Position numbers and translations under genes: made by a program
Part shown: positions 57,166 to 64,000 of the stretch, one piece after another
How positions within the stretch are numbered: position 1 is the first letter of the stretch
How the letters are laid out: the number at the start of each line of letters is the position of its first letter
Notes under the pieces: generated by a model
What the model was told of the DNA's origin: nothing
Databases searched by the model: none
What the model saw: only the letters and a program-made list of their open reading frames with translations
Assembly: GCA_964500605.1 (NCBI GenBank)
Contig: CAZCOS010000002.1
Coordinates: 56,584 to 120,583 of the forward strand
Direction of reading: 5' to 3'
DNA: 64,000 nt
Source: Sterolibacterium sp964500605
Lineage (GTDB): Bacteria > Pseudomonadota > Gammaproteobacteria > Burkholderiales > Rhodocyclaceae

Positions 57166-58488
57166 ATGAAAATCACGGTCATTGGTACGGGCTATGTGGG
57201 CCTTGTCAGCGGTGTTTGTCTGGCGGATGTGGGCAACGACGTGCTTTGTCTGGATGTGGATGCTGCAAAGATTCGCTTGCTCAACGAAGGGGGGATTCCC
57301 ATTCATGAGCCAGGGTTGGATGCACTGGTTGCCAGCAACCGCGCAGCCGGAAGGCTGGCGTTTACAACGGATAATTCGGTCGCGATGACGCATGGCGAGG
57401 TCATTTTCATTGCCGTGGGAACGCCGCCGGATGAAGATGGCTCGGCCGATCTGCAATATATCTTGGCGGCTGCACGCTCCATCGGCCGACACATGAATGG
57501 CCCCAAAGTCATCGTCGATAAATCCACGGTTCCGGTGGGTACGGCGGACAAGGTTCGGGCTGCCATCTCCGCAGAGTTATCGGCGCGAGCTTGCTCGATT
57601 GAATTCAGTGTCGTTTCAAACCCCGAGTTTCTCAAGGAAGGGGCCGCCATTGAGGATTTCATGCGCCCTGATCGCATCGTCATCGGCGCGTCCGACCCCC
57701 ATGCGGTCGAGGTGATGCGGCGACTTTACGCACCTTTTCAGCGTAATCATGATCGGCTGATTGTCATGGATGTCCGTTCTGCCGAATTGACGAAATATGC
57801 GGCCAATGCCATGTTGGCCATGCGCATTTCCTTCATGAACGAATTGGCCCTTCTGGCGGAAAATCTGGGGGCCGACATTGAGCTGGTGCGTCGAGGTATC
57901 GGTTCTGATTCGCGCATCGGTTATCACTTCCTTTATGCCGGCTGTGGTTATGGAGGCTCCTGTTTTCCCAAGGATGTTCAGGCCCTGATCCGTACCGCGG
58001 CGGAATCGGGCCAGCAACTCCAGTTGCTGGAGACCGTTGAGCGGGTCAATGAAGCGCAGAAGCGGGTCTTGCCGGAAAAGATCGCCCGACGTTTCGGAAA
58101 GGATCTGAGCGGGCGTCACTTTGCTCTTTGGGGTCTGGCCTTCAAGCCGAATACGGATGACATGCGCGAAGCCCCCAGCCGGGTGCTTGTCAACGCACTG
58201 CTGGCGGCCGGGGCCACAGTTTGCGCGCATGACCCCGTGGCCATGCCGCAGGCGCGCCAAATTTTCGGTGAAGATCCCCGTCTAAGCTATGCCGATTCAC
58301 CGATGGCTGCACTGGAAGAGGCCGATGCCCTGGTGATCGTGACGGAGTGGAAGGCGTATAAAAGCCCTGATTTTGCAGCCATCCGGGCCGCGCTCAAGCA
58401 TCCGGTCATCATTGATGGACGGAATCTTTATGACTCCGAGACGCTACGTGCGGCGGGTCTTGAATACATTTCGATTGGACGTTCATGA
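57166..58488 (+). CDS. ugd: UDP-glucose 6-dehydrogenase
   Basis: This NAD-dependent enzyme oxidises UDP-glucose to UDP-glucuronate in two steps, for exopolysaccharide or lipid A modification. The 440-residue protein begins with the Rossmann motif ITVIGTGYVGLVSGVCLADV. The catalytic cysteine is in GYGGSCFPKDVQALIRTA, and the C-terminal domain has ALWGLAFKPNTDDMREAPS. It lies 12 bp after lapB, and hldE begins 4 bp before its stop, so ugd is built into the envelope sugar operon. Confidence 0.96.
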   Translation: MKITVIGTGYVGLVSGVCLADVGNDVLCLDVDAAKIRLLNEGGIPIHEPGLDALVASNRAAGRLAFTTDNSVAMTHGEVIFIAVGTPPDEDGSADLQYILAAARSIGRHMNGPKVIVDKSTVPVGTADKVRAAISAELSARACSIEFSVVSNPEFLKEGAAIEDFMRPDRIVIGASDPHAVEVMRRLYAPFQRNHDRLIVMDVRSAELTKYAANAMLAMRISFMNELALLAENLGADIELVRRGIGSDSRIGYHFLYAGCGYGGSCFPKDVQALIRTAAESGQQLQLLETVERVNEAQKRVLPEKIARRFGKDLSGRHFALWGLAFKPNTDDMREAPSRVLVNALLAAGATVCAHDPVAMPQARQIFGEDPRLSYADSPMAALEEADALVIVTEWKAYKSPDFAAIRAALKHPVIIDGRNLYDSETLRAAGLEYISIGRS

Positions 58489-59426
58489 TTTTCAATTACC
58501 CAGATACCTCTCTGGCGCGCATCCTCGTGGTGGGGGATGTCATGCTGGATCGTTACTGGTTTGGCGAGGTCAGCCGGATTTCGCCAGAAGCCCCGGTTCC
58601 TGTCGTCAAGATCGAGCGGGTCGAGGAACGCCTGGGCGGAGCGGCCAACGTCGCGCGTAATGCGGCTGCGTTGGGAGCGCGTACCGGCCTTTTGTCTGTG
58701 GTGGGGACGGACGAGGCAGGGAAAAGGCTGGAAGTCTTGTTGGCCGGTGAAAAAATCGACGCCAATCTGCATGAAGATTCCCAGCTTTCGACAACAGTCA
58801 AGCTGCGTGTCGTGGGACGTCAACAGCAGTTACTGCGCATCGATTTTGAAACCTGGCCAACCCATGAGGTCTTGCGCACCAAGTTAGCCGATTTCGAAGC
58901 ACGTCTGGCCGATTGCAATGTCGTGGTGCTCTCCGATTACGGCAAGGGCGGCTTGACCCATATCACTGACATGATCCGCCTGGCCCGCGAAGCGGGAAAG
59001 CCGGTGTTGGTCGACCCCAAGGGCGACGATTACGCGCGCTATGCCGGGGCGACCCTCCTGACGCCCAATCGCAGCGAGCTGCGTGAGGTGGTGGGGCGTT
59101 GGCAAAGCGAGGATGAGCTGACTGAAAAAGCACAGTCTCTTCGGCAGTCACTGGGTCTGGAAGCCCTTCTATTGACCCGCTCGGAAGAAGGCATGTCCCT
59201 TTTTCATGCGGAGGGTGTGCGGCATGAACCCGCCATTGCACGGGAAGTATTCGATGTCAGCGGGGCAGGCGATACCGTCATCGCCACGCTGGCCGTGATG
59301 CTAGGGAGTGGGCTGGCACTGGAACAGGCCATGTCCTGGGCGAACCGTGCCGCCGGGATCGTTGTCGGAAAGCTGGGCACGGCGGTGGCGACACAGGATG
59401 AACTGAAAGGATTGAGCGGAATATGA
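58485..59426 (+). CDS. hldE: D-glycero-beta-D-manno-heptose-7-phosphate kinase
   Basis: This PfkB-family kinase phosphorylates heptose 7-phosphate at C1 for the lipopolysaccharide core. The 313-residue protein contains only the kinase domain (called RfaE1 or HldA when separate). Signatures are RVEERLGGAANVARNAAALG near the start and FDVSGAGDTVIATLAVMLG with the catalytic aspartate. The nucleotidyltransferase half found in E. coli HldE is absent and must be encoded elsewhere. It overlaps ugd and hldD by 4 bp each. Confidence 0.94.
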   Translation: MIFNYPDTSLARILVVGDVMLDRYWFGEVSRISPEAPVPVVKIERVEERLGGAANVARNAAALGARTGLLSVVGTDEAGKRLEVLLAGEKIDANLHEDSQLSTTVKLRVVGRQQQLLRIDFETWPTHEVLRTKLADFEARLADCNVVVLSDYGKGGLTHITDMIRLAREAGKPVLVDPKGDDYARYAGATLLTPNRSELREVVGRWQSEDELTEKAQSLRQSLGLEALLLTRSEEGMSLFHAEGVRHEPAIAREVFDVSGAGDTVIATLAVMLGSGLALEQAMSWANRAAGIVVGKLGTAVATQDELKGLSGI

Positions 59427-60418
59427 GTATGTACACCATCGTGACGGGCGCGGCCGGTTTCATCGGGGCGAATCTGGTGAAGGGCCTGAATGAAAGGGGT
59501 ATCGACAACATCATCGCGGTCGATAACCTCACCCATGCGGACAAATTCCGCAATCTGGTGGATTGCCACATCGCGGATTACCTCGACAAGCATGAGTTCC
59601 TGGATATGCTGATCGACGGTCATTTCGATGGCTGCGTCGAAGCCGTCCTGCATGAGGGGGCATGTTCGGACACGATGGCGACGGACGGGCGTTACATGAT
59701 GGAGAACAACTACCGTTACTCCGCCACCCTCCTTGATTTTTGTCTCGATCAGGAAATTCCTTTCCTGTACGCCTCTTCTGCCTCGGTCTATGGCGGCGGT
59801 AGCGTGTTCCGCGAATCGCGCGAGTGCGAGGCTCCGCTGAATGTTTACGCCTATTCCAAATTTCTGTTCGACCAACTCGTGCGCCGACGCCTGCCCGAAA
59901 TGGCCTCGCCGGTGACGGGTTTTCGCTATTTCAATGTCTATGGCCCACGGGAGCAACACAAGGGACGCATGGCATCCGTGGCCTTTCATTTCACGAATCA
60001 GTACCGGGCGGATGGCAAGGTGCGGCTATTTGAAGGCTGTGATGGTCGGGGTCATGGCGAGCAGCTGCGCGACTTTGTTTTTGTCGAGGATGTCGTCAAG
60101 GTGAATCTGCATTTCCTGGAACATCCCCAATCCGGCATTTTCAACCTGGGCACGGGCCGGGCGCAGTCCTTTAACGATGTCGCCGTGGCGACACTCAACA
60201 CCTGCCGGGCTGCTGAAGGCTTGCCCGCCTTGACGCTGGCGCAACTGCAACAGGAAGGTTTGATCGAATACATCGCTTTTCCGGATGCCTTGCGCGGCAA
60301 ATACCAGAGCTTCACCCAGGCGGATCTGACCCAATTACGCGCGGCGGGTTACCGCGGTGAATTTGCAACGGTGGAAGAGGGTGTGGGTCGCTACGTTCGA
60401 CAGTTATTGAAAACCTGA
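59423..60418 (+). CDS. hldD: ADP-L-glycero-D-manno-heptose 6-epimerase
   Basis: HldD inverts C6 of ADP-heptose to produce the form used in the lipopolysaccharide inner core. The 331-residue short-chain dehydrogenase-like protein starts with IVTGAAGFIGANLVKGLNER, which binds NADP. The catalytic tyrosine and lysine are in NVYAYSKFLFDQLVRRR. GFRYFNVYGPREQHKGRMAS is a typical HldD block. It overlaps hldE by 4 bp and closes the lapA-lapB-ugd-hldE-hldD run. Confidence 0.96.
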   Translation: MSMYTIVTGAAGFIGANLVKGLNERGIDNIIAVDNLTHADKFRNLVDCHIADYLDKHEFLDMLIDGHFDGCVEAVLHEGACSDTMATDGRYMMENNYRYSATLLDFCLDQEIPFLYASSASVYGGGSVFRESRECEAPLNVYAYSKFLFDQLVRRRLPEMASPVTGFRYFNVYGPREQHKGRMASVAFHFTNQYRADGKVRLFEGCDGRGHGEQLRDFVFVEDVVKVNLHFLEHPQSGIFNLGTGRAQSFNDVAVATLNTCRAAEGLPALTLAQLQQEGLIEYIAFPDALRGKYQSFTQADLTQLRAAGYRGEFATVEEGVGRYVRQLLKT

Positions 60419-60448
60419 TTTTTGATCTTCATGACAAGGAGAAACCTC

Positions 60449-60742
60449 ATGAAAAAACTGCTTTTTGTACTTCTGGCGTGGTTTGTGGCGATGCAATGCG
60501 CTTTTGCAGCGGTCAACCTCAATACCGCCACGCAGGCAGAGCTCGAAGGCTTGTCTGGTATTGGCCCGACGAAAGCCAAGGCCATTCTGGACGACCGCGC
60601 AAAGAATGGTGTTTTTAAGACCATTGAAGAGATCAAGCGAGTCAAGGGGATTGGCGAGGCCACCTTCGAAAAACTGAAGAAAGACATCACCGTTTCCGGC
60701 GCGGCCGAAGAACGCCCGGCAGCGAAAAAGACAACGAAATGA
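60449..60742 (+). CDS. Exported ComEA-like helix-hairpin-helix protein
   Basis: A 97-residue protein. A signal peptide (KLLFVLLAWFVAMQCAFA) precedes a helix-hairpin-helix domain of the ComEA type: VNLNTATQAELEGLSGIGPT, then KAIEEI-like helices ending RVKGIGEATFEKLKK. A short lysine-rich tail follows. Such proteins bind double-stranded DNA in the periplasm; ComEA does so during natural transformation. AAGGAG lies eight bases before the ATG at 60449. It sits between hldD and cysM, a frequent neighbourhood in betaproteobacteria. Confidence 0.9.
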   Translation: MKKLLFVLLAWFVAMQCAFAAVNLNTATQAELEGLSGIGPTKAKAILDDRAKNGVFKTIEEIKRVKGIGEATFEKLKKDITVSGAAEERPAAKKTTK

Positions 60743-60810
60743 CGGGTAATTGATGAAGACCCGCGCCTGTTTCCGACAGGCCGGGCGATGAGGAGAGCAT
60801 CATCAACACG

Positions 60811-61658
60811 TTGGAAAACTACGTTGGCCACACGCCGCTGGTGCGTCTGAAGCGCATTCCTGGGGCCGATAATGCACGCCGAAACAATACCTTGCTGGTC
60901 AAGCTGGAAGGTCATAATCCCGCGGGTTCGGTCAAGGATCGCCCCGCGCTCTCAATGATTCTCGGTGCAGAGGCACGCGGCGAAATCAAGCCGGGTGACA
61001 CCCTGATCGAGGCGACCAGCGGGAATACCGGTATTGCGCTGGCCATGGCGGCGGCGGTGCGCGGTTATCGCATGATTCTCGTCATGCCGGAAAATCAGAG
61101 CGTCGAACGCCGCCAGACGATGCGGGCGTTTGGTGCGGAGCTCATCCTGACACCGAAAACCGGCGGCATGGAAGCCGCGCGTGATTTCGCTGAAAAAATG
61201 CGTGATGAAGGGCGGGGCATCATCCTTGACCAGTTTTCCAATCCCGATAATCCGTTGGCGCACTATCGGAGCACCGGGCCGGAAATCTGGCAGGGCACAC
61301 AAGGTCGCGTTACGCATTTTGTCAGCAGCATGGGCACGACAGGAACCATCATGGGGGTGTCGCGCTACCTCAAGGAACAGAATCCGAAAGTGCAGATCGT
61401 CGGCTGTCAGCCGGAGGACGGCGCGCAGATTCCGGGCATCCGGAAATGGCCGGAGGCTTATTTGCCCCGGATTTTTGAACGCTCGCGGGTTGATCTCATC
61501 GAGTCCGTCGGTCAGTCAGCAGCCGAAGAATGCACCCGACGGCTGGCGGCGGAGGAGGGTATTTTTGCGGGAATATCCTCGGGGGGCGCGCTGGCGGTAG
61601 CCTTGCGTATCGCCGCGCGCGTCGAAAATGCCGTGATTGTTTCCATCGTTTGCGACCG
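60811..61658 (+). CDS. cysM: Cysteine synthase B (3' end lost in assembly gap)
   Basis: CysM makes cysteine from O-acetylserine and sulfide or thiosulfate using pyridoxal phosphate. The cofactor lysine is in LEGHNPAGSVKDRPALSMIL, the substrate loop is EATSGNTGIALAM, and the phosphate-binding glycines are in FVSSMGTTGTIMGV. ISSGGALAVALRIA near the end is also typical. The frame runs into the N gap at VSIVCDR, so only about the last 15 residues are missing. The start is uncertain: TTG at 60811 is the first usual codon, but the conserved TLENYVGHTPLV reading and an AGGAG site suggest ATC at 60799 or 60802 could serve. Confidence 0.92.
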
Positions 61659-61758
61659 NNNNNNNNNNNNNNNNNNNNNNNNNNNNNNNNNNNNNNNNNN
61701 NNNNNNNNNNNNNNNNNNNNNNNNNNNNNNNNNNNNNNNNNNNNNNNNNNNNNNNNNN
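61659..61758. other. Assembly gap of 100 N
   Basis: Exactly 100 undetermined bases, the usual placeholder for a scaffold join of unknown size. It removes the end of cysM and the 3' part of the hemerythrin-GGDEF-EAL gene. Genes on its two sides may not be true neighbours. Confidence 0.99.
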
Positions 61759-63043
61759 GCCCGGTGGCCATGAGTACCTTGGGCTGGTAGTGGAGCACCA
61801 GCTCGTTTTGTGCCAGAGCCTGCCGTAGCCGCTCGCGCTGGGTGTTCAGGTCGCGCTTGCTGCGCTCTTCCTGCTCGTCAAAATACCGGGTTTGCTGATG
61901 CCCCGCTTGCTTGGCCTGGTACAAGGCGTGGTTGGCCTGCTGTACCAATCTGTCTGGGTCGATGGGCGCATCTTGCGGAAAGCGGCTGATGCCGGCGCAA
62001 AAATTGCTGGTGATGAGATGACCTTCTTCCTCCAGCCCCTGCACGGCAAGCTCTCGCAGTGTGTTCAGCGTGTTCTGAAGATTTTCGGGTTGATGGAGCA
62101 GGATAAGGAATTCGTCTCCGGAGGTGCGGGACAAAAGCCCCCAGGGGCCGAGCGCGCTCTGCCAGCGTTGCGCCAGCGCGGCAAGAAAACGGTCGGCAGC
62201 CGTTGTCCCGATCTGTTGATTGATCCGCTGGAAATGGTCCAGATCGAGGGAGACGATGACCAGAGGATGCTGGCCCTCCATGCGTTGACGCAGTTCGCGG
62301 ATGAAACCGTTGAAGTTGTGCAGCCCGGTCAGTCGGTCGTGAAAGGCGAGGAAGTGCAGGTCGGCACGATAACCGGCTGCTTGTTGTTCCAAAGCGTCCA
62401 GAAGCCGCTGGTCATGGAGTCGTTGCAGTTCGGCTTCGGCCTTGCTGCGCAGGGCTTGTTCTCGCAGAAGATGGAGGGAGGTCGTGGATAGCCGTGCGTA
62501 CATGCGCAGGATGGATTGAATCATCTGCTGGATGACGCCGGTCATGACTTGATTGGCGTGTTGGCGGGCCGCTTCGAGACTCATGCCGTGATCTCGTAGA
62601 TCGATCAACATGATGGCTGCCCTGCGGTCCCGGTCGAGGATGTGATAAGCCAGCCAGTGCGTCAGGAATTCGAGGAGACGGCTGCAGCAGTCCTCTTCAT
62701 CATGCGCGGTCGTGCAGATTTCCCGGATACGATTCAAAAAGGTTTCGTGCGCCTCGTGGTGTTTGTCGTTGAGGGCGTGATCGGGAAGGTATTGTGCCCA
62801 AATTTTCTCTTCGGTTTCGAAGTGATACGCCGAGTAATCGATCAGGGCCTGGCTCGCTTCGGAAAGTGAAAGATCAACCGTTCCGCAGGCGACGTGCCGC
62901 GCGAGGGCATTGAGTATTTCGACCAGTTTTTGATGCTGCTCGTCGATGAGTTCGATCCCGGTTTCGAAATGCGCGTCCCAGGGGAAAACGTCGATGGAGG
63001 CCTTTTCGCAGCAGCGATTTTCTTGGGGGGTGTGAGCGTTCAT
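61759..63043 (-). CDS. Hemerythrin-GGDEF-EAL signalling protein (partial)
   Basis: The visible 428 residues start at MNAHTPQENRCCEK. A bacteriohemerythrin domain comes first, with all expected iron ligands: FPWDAHFETG, IDEQHQKLV, YHFETEEKIW, KHHEAHETFL and AYHILDRD. A helical linker leads to a GGDEF domain (FHDRLTGLHNFNGFIREL, SRTSGDEFLILL), whose signature is SGDEF. The beginning of an EAL domain (LVLHYQPKVLMATG) then runs into the N gap. Hemerythrin domains bind oxygen, so this is probably an oxygen-sensing cyclic-di-GMP enzyme. Whether the EAL active site is intact cannot be seen. Confidence 0.92.
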
Positions 63044-63192
63044 CAGGGAGGAGGAAGCGTTTGCCCGGGTGGTCAGCATACTGCCAGGTATTTTGAAGGT
63101 CAAGAAAATGATGAGTTTGTCATGCTCTGGGAAGGCTTTGAATCAAACGATCGTTTGATGAAAATTGAGCTGTTTGCCATGATTTCATTCGC

Positions 63193-63198
63193 TATAAT
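63193..63198 (+). promoter_or_regulatory. -10 box of the fabI promoter
   Basis: A perfect TATAAT lies 29 bp upstream of the fabI start codon. The hexamer 17 bp before it, CTGTTT, is a weak -35 match. The transcript would have a leader of about 20-25 nt. Confidence 0.5.
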
Positions 63199-63227
63199 CG
63201 CCCGGTTGCATTACTCGAGAACACATC

Positions 63228-64000
63228 ATGGGTTTTCTTTCTGGCAAGCGCATTCTCATTACCGGGCTGTTGTCCAATCGTTCGATCGCCTACGGGATCG
63301 CCCAGGCCATGCATCGCGAGGGGGCGCAGCTGGCTTTTACCTATCAAAACGATCGTGTCAGGGATCGGGTCGGGAAACTGGCGTCTGATTTCGGCGAATC
63401 CTTGCTGTTTCCTTGCGATGTAGCCGAAGACGATCAGATCGACAATCTGTTTGTCGATCTGGGCAAACAATGGGACGGACTGGATGGCCTCGTACATTCG
63501 ATTGCCTACGCGCCCAACGAGGCACTCGAAGGTGATTTCCTCGACGGCTTGACGCGAGAGGCTTTCCGCATTGCCCACGACGTTTCCGCTTATAGCTTTC
63601 CAGCGCTGGCCAAGGCGGCTCGTCCGCTCATGAAAGGACGTAATGGTTCTTTACTGGCCCTGAGCTATCTGGGAGCCGTGCGGACCATGCCCAATTACAA
63701 CGTGATGGGGCTGGCCAAGGCCAGTCTGGAGGCTTCGGTTCGTTACATGGCAGCCAATCTCGGCCCTGAGGGGACGCGTGTTAACGCCATTTCCGCCGGG
63801 CCGATCAAAACCCTGGCTGCTTCCGGTATCGGCAATTTGGGGAAGCTGCTCTCCTACAACTCGCACCATGCTCCTTTGCGCCGGAACGTGACCATCGAAG
63901 AAGTCGGCAATGCCGCCGCCTTCCTCAGCTCCGATTTGGCCAGCGGTGTGACGGGCGAGATCATGTACGTCGACGGCGGCTTTAACACCACGGCACTGGG
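63228..64000 (+). CDS. fabI: Enoyl-ACP reductase FabI (runs off the window)
   Basis: FabI carries out the last reduction of each fatty-acid elongation cycle with NADH. 257 residues are visible, starting MGFLSGKRILITGLLSNRSI, the FabI-type cofactor site. Catalytic tyrosine and lysine are in YNVMGLAKASLEASVRYMA, and the cofactor/inhibitor loop AISAGPIKTLAASGIGN follows. The frame is open to the window end at VDGGFNTTALG, within a few residues of the usual C-terminus. It is divergent from the hemerythrin-GGDEF gene. Confidence 0.96.
   Translation, partial: MGFLSGKRILITGLLSNRSIAYGIAQAMHREGAQLAFTYQNDRVRDRVGKLASDFGESLLFPCDVAEDDQIDNLFVDLGKQWDGLDGLVHSIAYAPNEALEGDFLDGLTREAFRIAHDVSAYSFPALAKAARPLMKGRNGSLLALSYLGAVRTMPNYNVMGLAKASLEASVRYMAANLGPEGTRVNAISAGPIKTLAASGIGNLGKLLSYNSHHAPLRRNVTIEEVGNAAAFLSSDLASGVTGEIMYVDGGFNTTAL

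Noticed and set aside
61530..61828. Open frames that bridge the run of N
   Set aside because: They cross unknown sequence, so they are artefacts of the assembly gap.
1..64000. CRISPR array, tRNA, rRNA, prophage or restriction system
   Set aside because: No regularly spaced repeats, no cloverleaf or rRNA-like sequence and no integrase, transposase or nuclease genes were found. The short tandem arrays have a 9-bp period and no spacers.

Overview
The window reads as chromosomal DNA of a Gram-negative betaproteobacterium, most like the Rhodocyclales/Nitrosomonadales type. This is judged from gene order and protein character: pepA-holC facing lptF-lptG, ilvB-ilvN-ilvC-psd-pssA-leuA, kdsD-kdsC-lptC-lptA facing a CPA2 antiporter, and aroA-cmk-rpsA-ihfB-lapA-lapB-ugd-hldE-hldD-cysM. 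A phasin gene implies polyhydroxyalkanoate storage. The sequence is GC-rich and densely packed, and many genes overlap by 4 bp (ATGA). A run of 100 N at 61659-61758 is an assembly gap that truncates two genes, and fabI runs off the right edge. I saw no tRNA, rRNA, CRISPR array, transposase or phage gene.

Layout. 1-7.1 kb: peptidase and DNA polymerase chi genes, the LPS exporter permeases lptF/lptG, and a minus-strand set made of an ECF-type sigma factor, a DUF3619 membrane protein, a DUF3106 periplasmic protein and an RDD membrane protein. 7.2-14.4 kb: branched-chain amino acid synthesis (ilvBNC, leuA) interleaved with phosphatidylethanolamine synthesis (psd, pssA), then an AhpD-like protein. 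14.5-25.4 kb: the least ordinary part. It holds a MITE-like repeat, a Yej/Opp-type peptide ABC transporter without a binding protein, a NosR-like flavo-iron-sulfur membrane protein coupled to it, a beta-propeller lipoprotein, a methyltransferase, a DsrE2 protein and cysS. 25.5-34.2 kb: a TPR protein and an L,D-transpeptidase that share a C-terminal NTF2-like domain, two cyclophilins, a PAS-GGDEF-EAL-CZB protein, lpxH and recQ. 34.2-36.2 kb: a DUF192 protein, a Lys/Glu-rich secreted peptide and a phasin with a near-consensus promoter. 36.2-45 kb: an enoyl-CoA hydratase where lptB is expected, lptA-lptC-kdsC-kdsD, an antiporter, sixA, a CYTH-CHAD protein and a large NTF2-like protein. 45-50 kb: a second, longer copy of the MITE-like repeat, acs, an HD-GYP protein, a thioesterase and a MEKHLA protein. 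50-61.7 kb: xdhC, aroA, cmk, rpsA, ihfB, lapAB, ugd, heptose genes, a ComEA-like protein and cysM. 61.8-64 kb: a hemerythrin-GGDEF-EAL protein and fabI.

How it works together. Envelope construction dominates: LPS core sugars (kdsC, kdsD, hldE, hldD), lipid A (lpxH), LPS export (lptA, lptC, lptF, lptG), LPS assembly control (lapA, lapB), phospholipids (psd, pssA), fatty acids (fabI) and peptidoglycan cross-linking (YkuD). Three cyclic-di-GMP proteins with different sensors are present. The most unusual points are the NosR-Yej coupling with no nos genes, the sigma/DUF3619/DUF3106/RDD set, the paired NTF2-tailed TPR and YkuD proteins, the two copies of a MITE-like element with matching terminal inverted repeats, and 9-bp-period tandem repeats at four separate loci.
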